Of a stretch of DNA of 16,533 bases, positions 1-14,832 are shown piece by piece; within the stretch, counting starts at the first letter, position 1; each line of letters begins with the position of its first letter. Origin of the DNA: Pigoraptor vietnamica (taxonomy: Eukaryota; Opisthokonta; Filasterea); assembly GCA_943704525.1 (NCBI GenBank), contig CALSCQ010002077.1:1-16533 (forward strand). Direction: 5' to 3'. The position numbers and the translations under genes are program-made. The notes under the pieces were generated by a model that was not told where the DNA came from, did not search any database, and was given only the letters and a program-made list of their open reading frames with translations.

Positions 1-16
1 GGGTCCATCTCGGAGA

Positions 17-18
<2 letters not shown>
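1..18 (+). other. possible tail of an upstream ITPR exon
   Basis: The first 18 bases could encode Gly-Ser-Ile-Ser-Glu-Lys and are followed at 19 by a GT that would serve as a splice donor (gagaag then gtgtgt). A phase-0 exit here would match the phase-0 entry of the next exon at 408. This is weak evidence: six residues are too few to confirm by family similarity, and the GT is also the first unit of a long microsatellite. Confidence 0.3.
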
Positions 19-69
<51 letters not shown>

Positions 70-97
70 GTGTGTGGGTGTGCGTGTGTGCGTGTGG

Positions 98-139
<42 letters not shown>

Positions 140-262
140 GCGCGTGTGCGCGTGTGCGTGTGTGTGTGTGCGTGTGTGTGCGTGTGTGTGTGTGTGTGTG
201 TGCGCGTGTGCGCGTGTGCGCGTGTGCGTGTGTGTGTGTGCGTGTCGTGTGTGCGTGCGTGC
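19..262. repeat. long (GT)n / GT-GC microsatellite in ITPR intron
   Basis: An uninterrupted GT run at 19-68 continues into a mixed GT/GC alternating tract (gtgcgt, gcgcgtgtgc) to about 262. The whole tract is alternating purine-pyrimidine, the composition known to favour Z-DNA. It fills most of the intron that ends with the acceptor ccaacag at 401-407. The Cys-Val-repeat frames that cross it are translation artefacts. Confidence 0.9.
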
Positions 263-407
263 GTATTGGCGTGCATGCATGCGCAACCGTGGCTAATGCG
301 TGGCAGTCTCTATTTCTGTGGAATTCCTTCATGCTTCACATAAGTGTTGTTTGCGTGTACTTACACTCTCATCTGTGTATCCTTCCGTCCAAACTCCGAC
401 CCAACAG

Positions 408-6617
<6,210 letters not shown>

Positions 6618-7185
6618 GGCTGCTATGATGCTACTCTCAAGAATTGCGCGCGTTTTCTGTTTTCCTTCTAGTGCATGCGTATTTGCGTGGCGCGTGCTGT
6701 TTTGTACCCCTTTTTTTATGCGTGCGCTTGCGCTGCTGTGTGCGTGTGCGCGTGCGTTGCGCGCGTTACCCCTACCAATGTAGCTGATTCATGATCAACC
6801 CCTGCCATTGGCGCCGCCATGTGAACGCAAACGAAGCACGGCTTCACCACTAGGATGCAGTCGTCGTGGCGGTGTCTGCTCGATTGCACGTGTTCTCTAT
6901 TGTCGCACAGGGTGGGCTGTGCACGGCAATTGCCGGCGTCCAGCGCCTTGCTCCAGGAGGTACTGCGACTTTCTCGACATGCCAACGCCAACATAGAAAC
7001 GCGTCTGCCATGGCGACGGCCTGTGTTCTGTGCCGTTGTTCTTCCGTTCGCTGCGCAGGCGTGCCGGTGGGGTGTTGGGTGCTCCAACGTGCGTGCGTGC
7101 GTGGCGTGAGTAAGCAAGCGGACCTATCACTCGATCGGAGCCAATCAGAGGCCGACAGTCACTCACACTCGTGACCCCATACACA
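6618..7185. other. 3' flank of ITPR gene, no gene seen
   Basis: This stretch follows the ITPR stop codon. It is mixed in composition, with T-rich runs near 6655 and 6708-6718 and GT/GC-alternating patches. I see no canonical AATAAA. Short frames on both strands (for example 6866-7174 plus and 6716-7117 minus) have no domain-like sequence and no consistent codon bias. I see no tRNA-like or other RNA structure. It presumably contains the ITPR 3' UTR. Confidence 0.5.
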
Positions 7186-7400
7186 ATTTGCTCTTATTAG
7201 AAATCGGTGGAAATTGTATCGGTTTACTTATATTATTAGTATGAGGTTGTTGATACTGAATTTGTGAAAATTCCGGATTGAATCTCCATTTTGCAGCATT
7301 TCGTAAGTAGCTTTTTTGAACCCACAGTATCGGAATCCGGCGCTTGGCGCGTATTGTAATCTCCATAGTTAATTTGTGCTAATTGCCTGCGAACTTCTGC
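7186..7400. other. AT-rich island with short near-repeats upstream of GH31 gene
   Basis: This block is clearly AT-richer than its surroundings. It carries a near-direct repeat (attgaatctccat at 7277-7289 and attgtaatctccat at 7353-7366) and a 7-bp inverted pair (ccggatt at 7273-7279, aatccgg at 7334-7340). It may be promoter DNA of the downstream GH31 gene or a decayed mobile-element remnant. No coding sequence is evident. Confidence 0.4.
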
Positions 7401-7435
7401 ATCATCACTTTCCCATGTCACCCCTAGCATACAGG

Positions 7436-7462
<27 letters not shown>
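7436..7462. repeat. short (CA)n microsatellite upstream of GH31 gene
   Basis: A pure CA run lies about 160 bp before the GH31 start codon, followed to about 7523 by imperfect CA-rich sequence. It lies in the presumed 5' flank or 5' UTR. Confidence 0.85.
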
Positions 7463-7466
<4 letters not shown>

Positions 7467-7617
7467 CAAACTCACGCTGTCTAGCACGCACACGCCGCAC
7501 CCACACACACGCATACGCGCACACATCCTCCCCCGCATGGCTTACGCACTTTCGGTGAAATTGTGCCCGTACTAAGTCATCGTCTGAGTGCATCGTATTT
7601 GCGTGTCTTGGTAGAGA

Positions 7618-10600
7618 ATGGCGCGGCGCGTGCTTCTTGCGGTCGCGATTGCGTGCCTCGTCGCGTGTGCGGCGGCGCGTCCTGCGACGACCTGCATCAC
7701 GACGGGGATCCGCGTCGACTGCGGTGTGTTTTGCGCGTTTGAAAATGCGTTTGTGTGCACGCACGATCACTGTTGCTGCGCTGCGTTTGTCGTTGTGCGC
7801 TATTGTGTTTGCGCAGTGTGCGTCGGTTTGGCATTCGTTGCGCATAGGGAAATAAGAGTGTTGTTTTCTTTTTCTTGTGCCAATTCTCTCGCTCTCTTTT
7901 GCGGACAGCCGTTAATCATGTTTTCTGATTCGCCTTGTCTTCTACTCCGAATAGGCTATGTCGGCATTCAGCAGGCCGAGTGCGAGGGCAAGGGCTGCTG
8001 CTGGTCCCCGACGCAGGACGGCTCCCCGTGGTGCTTCAACCAGGCACGTGACCGCCAGTAGCAGACACACACACACGTGCTCGTCCACTCACTCTCCACA
8101 ATCCTCACACGACCACGTTTATCTAACGAGTACATCACCCTGATCGCACGCAGAATGGCCCGCGGGCGTCGTACGTCGTCTCAAAGTCGCAGACAACCAA
8201 CACCGGTCTCTCCATGACGCTGACCCTCAACGGCGCATCTCCGGCGTATTACAGCGCCGACATTTCGCCGGTGGCCGTCGACGTTTACTTTGAGACGCAG
8301 TCGCGCCTCCACGTCCGCATCTACGACCCCGCCATGCAGCGGTTCGAAGTGCCCGACGCCTTCTCTCCCCGACCGCCGCTTCCCACGTCGAAGCCGGCGT
8401 CGACGGACTATGCATTTTCGTCCGCGGCGGAGGGCGAGGTGTTTTGGTTTGCGGTTGTGCGGCGCAGCAATGGGGAGACGCTCTTCAACACGTCGTCGGC
8501 TACTGGCGCCTTCGGTGGCCTCGTGTTTGAGGACCAGTACCTCGAGCTGTCGACGTCGATGCCGGACAATGCGAACCTGTACGGACTCGGCGAGCGCGTG
8601 CGTTCGCTCCGTCTGGACGACGCCCTCACGTACACGTTGTGGACGTACGACACGCCGACGCCGCCGAACGACAACCTGTACGGCGCGCACCCGTTCTACA
8701 TGCAGCACAGCACGAGCGGACAGTCGCACGGCGTGTTTCTGCGGAACAGCAATGGAATGGACATTTCGGTGCGTCCGGGTGCCCTCACGTACCGCGTCAT
8801 TGGCGGTATCCTCGACTTCTACTTTATGCTCGGGCCGACGCCGACCGACGTCATCAGGCAGTACTCTGACGTCATTGGGCGCCCGCACGTCCCGCCGTAC
8901 TGGGGTCTCGGCTTCCACCAGTGCCGCTACGGATACCCGAACGTCGACACGCTCATCCAGGTGTGTTGCGTGTGTGCGCGCGCATGTTTGTGTGCGCATG
9001 TGCAGTAGGGAGATGTTTTGGTCGTCCGGCACTCTGCGCACTCTGTGCCTGTCTAGCAGGTACACGCGCACGCGCTCACACTGTCATTTCATTCGCGCAG
9101 GTCGTCGCGAACTACAGCGCCAACAAGATCCCCCTCGACACGATGTGGACGGACATTGACTACATGGACGCATACAAGGACTTCACCTTCGATCCCACCA
9201 ACTTCCCCGTGAGCAGGATGAGCCCGTTCGTGCAGCAGCTCCACTCGAACGGCCAGCAGTACGTCGTGATTGTCGATCCGGGCATTAAGAACGAGGCGGG
9301 GTACCCTGCGTACGACGACGGACTCAAGCAGGACGTCTTTATCCGCGACAAGGCGGGGAATCCGTTTGTGGGCAAGGTGTGGCCGGGGCTGACGGTGTTC
9401 CCGGACTTTTTTGCGCCAAATGCGAACGGGTGGTGGGCGGACCAGGTGCAGTCGTTCCTCAACATGGTCCCTGTCGACGGCCTATGGTGCGTGCTCTACT
9501 GCCCGTGCGCCACACTCGTGCTCGTCGCATGGCTTTGTCGTAAGAGTGGGAGGAACCCTTAGCGCAACTGTGTGGTCGTCCGTGAAGTGCCAGTCGTATT
9601 CCACACACTCCGGCGTTTTCTTACGCTTGCTTTTGTTGCCCTCGTCGCAGGATTGACATGAACGAGATCAGCAACTTTTGCGACGGCGAGTGCTCCACCA
9701 AGGACCTCGCGCCCAACGGCAAGTCCCTCGTGCACTCGGTCTCCCGCCCTCACGTCGAGCGCGTCCTCGCGAACGTCTCTTATTACGCGACGGCCTTTGA
9801 CCCGAACAACCCGCCGTACAAGATCAACAACCAGAACAGCCACGCGCCCCTCAGCAGCAAGACGCTCAGCATGGACTCGGTGCACCACAGCGGGCTCCTC
9901 GAGTACGACGTCCACAACCTCTTTGGGCTGACGGAGGCCATCGCCACGCGCGCCGCCCTCGAGAAGATCCGGTCGTCCCGCGCCTTTGTCATCAGCCGGT
10001 GCGTCGCTGTGCCGTGTGCTGAATCACGCACAGAGCCCGCGCTTTTCATGTTTCCATATGTTTGCTCATTGCCACAGTGTTCTCACTCGGCATGCGCTGG
10101 TTTCCTCGCAGCTCGACGTTCCCCGGCAGCGGCGCCCACACGGGTCACTGGACGGGCGACAACCACGCGTCGTGGGATGATCTCTACTACTCGATCCCCG
10201 GCATGCTCGCTTTCCAGATGTACGGCGTTCCCCTCGTCGGCTCTGACATCTGCGGCTTCCTCGACGACACGACGGAGGAGCTCTGCGGTCGCTGGATGCA
10301 GCTCGGCGCCTTCTACCCCTTCTCGCGCAACCACAACAACCGCGGACAGCGCCCTCAGGAGCCTTACGTCTGGGCGTCGGTGGCCGCCATCAGCCGCAAT
10401 GCGCTCGCCACGCGTTACAGCCTCCTCCCGTACTACTACTCGCTCTTCCGCCTCGCAAATGCCGACGGCAGCCCCGTCATGCGCGCCCTCTTCTTCGAGT
10501 TCCCCACGGACGCCAACACGTTCGCCATCGACCGCCAGTTCCTGATTGGCGACGCCGTCCTCGTGTCCCCCGTGCTCACGCAGGGCGCGACGACCGTCTC

Positions 10601-11138
10601 GGCGTATTTCCCCGCGGGCGTTTGGTACGACTTCTACACGCACGCCGTCGCCGTGTCGTCGTCGCAGGGGTCGACCCTCCAGCTTGCCGCGCCGCTTGAG
10701 AAGATCAACCTGCACGTGCGCGGAGGCAAGATCATCCCCATGCAGGGCGCCGCCCTCACTACACGTGACGCGCGCAAGACGCCGTTCTTGCTCACCGTCG
10801 CACCCGACGCCAGCGGCGCTGCGTCCGGCTTCCTCTACCTCGACGACGGCAGCTCGCTTGACCTGTCGCAGTACGTGCGCATGGACTACACGGCGGCCGT
10901 GAAGGGGTCGACGGGCACGCTCACGGGCGTCGTGTCGTACGCCAACTTCGCTGGCGCAAGCTCGTTCTCGCTGGGCAGCATTGTCGTTTTTGGCGTTGCG
11001 GCGGCGCCGTCGACCGTCACCGTGAACAAGGCGATGCTTCCTGCGTCGAGCGTTCAGTACGACGCGGCGTCGAAGAGCCTCACCCTCTCGTCGCTGGGCC
11101 TCCCCGTGTCGGCCGCACTTGCCGTGTCGTGGAACTGA
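7618..11138 (+). CDS. GH31 alpha-glucosidase with N-terminal trefoil domain (lysosomal/secreted type)
   Basis: Exons: 7618-7723, 7955-8043, 8154-8960, 9101-9486, 9651-9998, 10112-11138 (TGA 11136-11138); total 2763 nt, 920 aa, near the length of lysosomal acid alpha-glucosidase. The start agaATGg opens a hydrophobic signal peptide (MARRVLLAVAIACLVACAA). A trefoil (P-type) domain with six Cys follows across exons 1-2, ending GCCW and PWCF. The N-terminal beta domain includes LYGLGER. The (beta/alpha)8 barrel includes PPYWGLGFHQCRYGY, TMWTDIDYMD, the nucleophile motif WIDMNE (Asp about 465, split by an intron inside the Trp codon), RSTFPGSG and the acid/base motif HWTGDN (Asp about 595). RYSLLPYYYSLF and the C-terminal beta domains complete it. 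These enzymes hydrolyse terminal alpha-1,4/1,6-glucose from glycogen or starch-like glucans. Acidic lysosomal or secreted action is inferred from the signal peptide and trefoil. ER glucosidase II is less likely because that subunit lacks a trefoil. The second intron has an unusual donor. Confidence 0.95.
8044..8153 (+). other. GC-AG (or alternatively spliced) intron in GH31 gene
   Basis: With exon 3 entering at aat ggc ccg (8154), phase requires the donor cag|gcacgt at 8043/8044, a GC donor. The nearby GT at 8048 joined to the same acceptor would shift the frame. Pairing GT 8048 with the upstream AG at 8129-8130 also keeps frame and would add nine residues, but that acceptor lacks a pyrimidine tract. 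Confidence 0.55.
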
Positions 11139-11472
11139 GAGGAGACTCTCTTTGCGCCGTTGAACTGCGCGTGTGTGCGTCCCTGTGTACTTTTCCTTTG
11201 AACGTGTGTGTGCTGTGGGAATTGAATATACCCCACGAAGCGCGGCCTTGAAAGCCGCGTGGCGGCGGTTTGTGACATGTGGCTTGAGATGTGGCTTTTT
11301 AGGTATATGTGGGCATTTCCGTGTATTCATTTGGTTCGTTTTTGTCGATGCCATTTGTCAATAGCTAGAAATTGCCGACTATACGTTTTTGTAGTCTCTC
11401 ATGCTACATCTTTTTTTTTCCCTTCAATATTACATTTTACTTTTTTTTCTTTTTTCTTTTTTTTCGCCCTGT
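11139..11472. other. spacer between convergent genes (3' flanks)
   Basis: This 334-bp spacer separates the GH31 stop from the minus-strand gene's stop at 11473, so it holds both 3' flanks. It contains a perfect 6-bp inverted repeat, cgcggc (11241-11246) and gccgcg (11254-11259), with a 7-nt loop. Further on is a T-rich run at 11410-11464. On the minus strand that run is an A-rich tract a few bases past the stop codon. No gene is evident. Confidence 0.6.
11410..11464. repeat. poly-T/pyrimidine tract (A-rich on minus strand)
   Basis: Runs of eight or more T are interrupted by short C-containing segments. The tract lies immediately beyond the stop codon of the minus-strand paralogue, where it reads as an A-rich 3' UTR. 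It could be low-complexity drift, a 3'-processing element, or the remnant of a retro-inserted poly(A) tail. Confidence 0.6.
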
Positions 11473-11715
11473 TCATGAGACTTCCTCGACCCACGCGTCG
11501 TACATGTCCTTCTGGTACATCACGCTCTCGACGATGAAGTCGACGTCTTGCTTCGATAGAAAACACGCGAATTTTGCGCACTGCGCGTGCGCCTTTCCCC
11601 TCGGCTTTGTCGTGAACCCAATCGCGTGCAGTGTGTCGCACACGCCAAGACCGTACCCGTGCGCTCGCACAGCTGGTGGGGAAACCAATAGAGACTCTGT
11701 CAGTGGACCTTTATC

Positions 11716-11755
<40 letters not shown>

Positions 11756-12397
11756 TGTGTGTGTGTGTGACGCGTGCGTACGTAACGTACAGGAACCGAT
11801 CAGCTCACACTGCAGGCTCTCGAACGGGATGGCGTGGATCTGTCGCGAGGTCGGCTTCCCCGGCTTACACGAGTACCACAGCACTTCGTTCTCAGTTACA
11901 ATGAGGCGGCTGTGTCTTACGCGGCCTGCGGGAAGAAGGGAGTGAAGGAGAGAACTTGTGAGTGATTGCTCAGCCATTGTGCGCAGGGTGGTCGAATGTA
12001 ACATTCACTGACGTTGACACCCACCAACTTTGCAACCCCGCAGGACGGCCACCAAGGACACCGTGAGCTTTGGAAGCCCAACATCTTCGTCGCAATCGCC
12101 CTCGTGGTTGTGCAGACCGAAGATGGCGCAGATGCGGCCGGTCGCGAGCTCCTGGATCTCGGCAATCTCCGCCGCTGAAATGTCGCGCACGCTGTCCGAG
12201 AGCACGAGCGCGTCCGTGTTGAAAGAGTCTGGCATGCGCGCTCGCGTCATGCAAGTGCGCAAGGACACGCGTCGCGGCGCACTCTTCTGTTCACTGGATG
12301 AGGGGACGATCGAAGACTTTCGGCGCGCCGTCATAATCGGTGCTGTCATTTTAAGTGAGCCACGAGTGAGGCAGAAGCGACAGCGGAAGTATTGCAC
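11473..12397 (-). CDS. unrecognised small protein, PH/GRAM-like C-terminal half; paralogue A of a divergent pair
   Basis: Exons on the minus strand: 12397-12025, 11925-11809, 11672-11473 (stop 11475-11473); 690 nt, 229 aa. I do not recognise the family. The N-terminal part is basic and Ser-rich. Then come a helix-like segment (EIAEIQELATGRICAIFGL), a strand-rich core (RLIVTENEVLWY, IHAIPFES, IGFTTKPRG) and a C-terminal helix (DVDFIVESVMYQKDMYD). The strand order and final helix resemble a PH- or GRAM-type lipid/protein-binding fold; this is inference. It aligns with the plus-strand gene at 13211-14386: exon 2 is 117 nt in both, the last coding block is 200 nt in both, and the first two introns have the same phase (1). 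The exon 1 donor (g|gtgggt) was chosen for phase and consensus; g|gttgca six codons... upstream is a weaker alternative. The start could instead be Met17. There is no signal peptide or membrane segment, so a cytosolic location is likely. Confidence 0.68.
11717..11769. repeat. (GT)n microsatellite = sense (CA)n in intron 2 of paralogue A
   Basis: The repeat lies inside the minus-strand intron 11808-11673. On the sense strand of that gene it reads (CA)n. The corresponding intron of the plus-strand paralogue is also CA-rich on its sense strand. Confidence 0.9.
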
Positions 12398-12723
12398 GAC
12401 AAAGAGTGCGGTGTGTCGTGAATGAATTGCGTGGACACCAGCTGAAGGACGGGACGGAAGGATGTACCAACAAATATTGGCTATGTGTGTTGTCGCTCGT
12501 TACCGAGTATGCGGGACGGTGGGTGTCTCTCATAAGCTTTTCCGTCAGACTCGACGCTTTGAAGTCGGTTCCTCAGAGATAATCGTGGCTACTATAGTGA
12601 GCGCCCCTCTGCGCCTTTGAACATTTCGCTCTCGCGTTGCACAATGAGTGAGTTTGAACTGTCGCGACGAAACGGGAAGCGCCGCACCGCCGTCGCCAAA
12701 GTGGCTGCATTGGGGGGAAGATC

Positions 12724-12763
12724 CCACGTAAGTGGACGTTACCCTCGGTAACATGCGGGTAAC
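12724..12763. promoter_or_regulatory. cluster of small palindromes and repeated GGTAAC
   Basis: CCAC-gtaa-GTGG (12724-12735) is followed by GTTACC-ctc-GGTAAC (12738-12752) and a further GGTAAC (12758-12763). The last two GGTAAC copies are both followed by AT after the C (ggtaacat). Such clustering fits a dimeric transcription-factor site, but no factor can be named. Confidence 0.4.
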
Positions 12764-12801
12764 ATCGTTCACTAAGAATAGATTTATTCAATAGATAATT
12801 T

Positions 12802-12811
12802 CCTAAAAAGG
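12802..12811. promoter_or_regulatory. CArG-box-like element
   Basis: CCTAAAAAGG matches the MADS/SRF consensus CC(A/T)6GG exactly and sits in an AT-rich patch between the divergent starts. A decamer of this type can occur by chance. Confidence 0.35.
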
Positions 12812-12910
12812 GAATAATAAATTCTGGAAATGGTGATGTGCGGATGAAATCTATTAATAGTTACCTGCGTGCGGGAACAAGAATAGTCGTGTGGCTGAAA
12901 CTTAGTGACA

Positions 12911-12912
<2 letters not shown>

Positions 12913-12985
<73 letters not shown>

Positions 12986-13003
12986 CACACACACACACAC
13001 ACA
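12913..13003. repeat. (CA)n microsatellite in the divergent promoter region
   Basis: A CA run of about 90 nt with one phase break (caacac near 12984) is followed by a few imperfect CA units. It lies between the CArG-like site and the TATA-like site. Confidence 0.95.
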
Positions 13004-13210
13004 TACACAGTGACACAGCAACCCATTCTGCGCACTTTGTCTCTCCGTTGAGAGTTTGCACGTGCCCTCACGTGAAGTGAACCGGCCCTTATATATGGAC
13101 TCATTGCTACTGACTGTTGACACTGCTTACATCAACTCAGACTGCCGCCGAGGCCATCTCTCTTTCACATGCCTTTAAGTGGTATCTTATAGCTACGGGA
13201 CAAGTACTTT

Positions 13211-14386
13211 ATGTATCGTGCCAACATGCGTGAGTCGGGGCTGTCGACGTGCTCCTACGGCGCGCTCCCCAGGGGAGGCGCCATGGATAAGTGCACTTCG
13301 AGCGAAAATCTGCTCGTGCAAAGCGCGCCCGTCCCAGATTGTGTGCCCAGAATAGTCGTCGAAAAGGAGCGGCCGGAGCCCGCGATGTACGACATTCTCA
13401 CGAAAGAGGAAGTTGCATACTTTCAGCGGCTTGTGTCCGCGCCTATTGTTGCCATCTTTGGGCTTTCGAAGAACGCCAACATGCGATTTCACTCCTTTTC
13501 CATGTTCCATTACGTATTCGACTCGATCTTCAAGGCATCGAAGCGGAGAAGTGAGTGGCACCCCCGTGGATAAGCGCACTAGCAGCGCATATGCATGCAC
13601 TCGTGCGCACTAGCAGCGCAGATGCACATGCAGTGCGAGTGTTTCTTAGACCTGGTACTCACGCACTCCATCCCACTCACTTGCAGAGAGCCTTCGCTAC
13701 GGCAAGATCGTCGTCACCGAGCGCGAAGTAATGTGGTTCTACCAAGAGCCTGGCCGACCGAGCACGCAGGTCGTCCGAATCATCCCATTTTACGACATTA
13801 AGGGTAAGTGTGCACCGTAATCGCGTCTTGATTAAAATGCAGTACACTTCAGTGACGTACGCACAGTCGACGACGATATACACGACGCACACACGCACGC
13901 ACATACACAACTACGCACACGCAAGACTTATTTGAGAACATGAAGATGACGTACGCACACACACGACAGTCGACGACGATATACACGCACACACACATAC
14001 ACACATACACACACTACGCACACAAGACTTACTTGCGAACATGAAGAAGAGTAGCAACTGCGCATGGATTACTCACGCGGCACCGTTCGCAGAGGTTCGG
14101 GTCGTCAGCCGCTTCTTTGTGAGCTATCGTATGCTTGGATTCAAAATCAAGGAAAACGTTCGCGCGCGACACGGGCGAAAAGTCAACTTCGAGGGAGGTC
14201 GCAAGTCGGACGTGGTGAGCACACACACAAGCGCGCGAATCTTCGCCCACGTGTGTCGCGAATGCAAACAATTGCTAATCGCATCTTCGCTCTCATTTTT
14301 CACGACAGGAACTCATGGTGAGCATCATCTCCCACTACAAGGCACAGTTCGATCTCCACTGCGCCGCCGTCTGCCGCAACCTCTGA
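13211..14386 (+). CDS. unrecognised small protein, PH/GRAM-like C-terminal half; paralogue B of a divergent pair
   Basis: Exons: 13211-13550, 13687-13803, 14093-14214, 14309-14386 (TGA 14384-14386); 657 nt, 218 aa. Donors gtgagt, gtaagt and gtgagc and acceptors ttgcag, tcgcag and gacag are all sound, and the phases close. Conserved blocks shared with the minus-strand paralogue: a helix-like segment ending IVAIFGL (paralogue A: ICAIFGL); KIVVTEREVMWFY (A: RLIVTENEVLWY); VVRIIPFYDI (A: IHAIPFESL); MLGFKIKE (A: AIGFTTKP); DVELMVSIISHYKAQFD (A: DVDFIVESVMYQKDMYD). Alternating strands closed by a helix suggest a PH/GRAM-like fold, by inference. The extra intron 14215-14308 splits what is a single 200-nt block in the paralogue (122 + 78 = 200). 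The first ATG has a poor context (actttATGt), and an internal Met at position 6 is possible. No signal peptide or membrane segment is seen. Confidence 0.75.
13854..14047. repeat. tandem duplication of a ~95-100 bp unit in intron 2 of paralogue B
   Basis: Two copies, about 13854-13947 and 13948-14047, each begin gacgtacgcac. Each carries cagtcgacgacgatatacac (13864-13883 and 13967-13986), then a CA-rich stretch with ctacgcacac, and ends aagactta-tt..gaacatgaaga. The copies differ mainly in the length of the CA tracts, so the duplication is probably recent. Confidence 0.8.
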
Positions 14387-14832
14387 CGCGAAAGCCCACG
14401 GCCGACGACCGTCGAAATTGTTATTGGGCGTGACGAGGGGGCTTCGGAAGACGAGCGCGAGTGGATTGCGCCGTAAACGCAGTAAAAAGAACACAAGTTT
14501 GTTGGCTTATGTCCCGGATGTATTCCTTCATTGACTAGAGCGAAACATCCACCTCATCTCCCAAAGGCTGCTGTGTCAGTACATTCTCCATAGAAATTGG
14601 AATTATGTCCCGTGACCCAACGGCTTGCTGGGCTTACATTATCGTTTGCACTGCCCTTCAGCACTTTATGCTCTCTCTCCCCCTCTCTTTCTCTATCTTC
14701 GCGCGCGCTTGCATGCTCAAAATCCGGCCGTGCGTGGATGATGTCTCTTCTTCGAAGCTGAGGGGTGACGCTCTTTATTTTCAAATTTGCCAACGGACGG
14801 CGTCACTCGTTTTCTTCTACTAGATTATCGCC
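14387..14832. other. spacer between paralogue B and beta-mannosidase gene
   Basis: This 446-bp spacer holds the 3' flank of paralogue B (agtaaaaagaaca near 14481) and the 5' flank of the mannosidase gene (pyrimidine-rich ctctctccccctctct near 14671, and an AT-rich tttattttcaaattt near 14774). I see no convincing gene or RNA. Confidence 0.5.

Larger units (their letters stand above)
12398..13210. promoter_or_regulatory. shared upstream region of the divergent paralogue pair
   Basis: This 813-bp region lies between two divergent start codons and should carry both promoters. It includes a palindrome cluster at 12724-12763, a CArG-like decamer at 12802-12811, a (CA)n tract at 12913-13003 and a TATA-like ttatatatgg at 13089-13098, about 115 bp before the plus-strand start. 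No coding sequence is evident. Regulatory function is inferred from position and motifs only. Confidence 0.55.

Noticed and set aside
6866-7174. Possible small gene in the ITPR-GH31 spacer
   Set aside because: The predicted peptide is Cys/Val/Ala-rich with no domain, the start context is poor, and overlapping frames on both strands look equally open.
11473-12397. Paralogue A as a pseudogene
   Set aside because: The frame is open through all three exons, the splice sites are canonical, and the coding-block lengths match paralogue B exactly in exons 2 and 3.
12030-12425. Plus-strand frame of 131 codons opposite paralogue A
   Set aside because: The minus-strand reading aligns with paralogue B in sequence, exon length and phase, so the plus-strand frame is its shadow.
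12913-13003. CRISPR-like or other direct-repeat array
   Set aside because: It is a plain dinucleotide microsatellite with no spacers.
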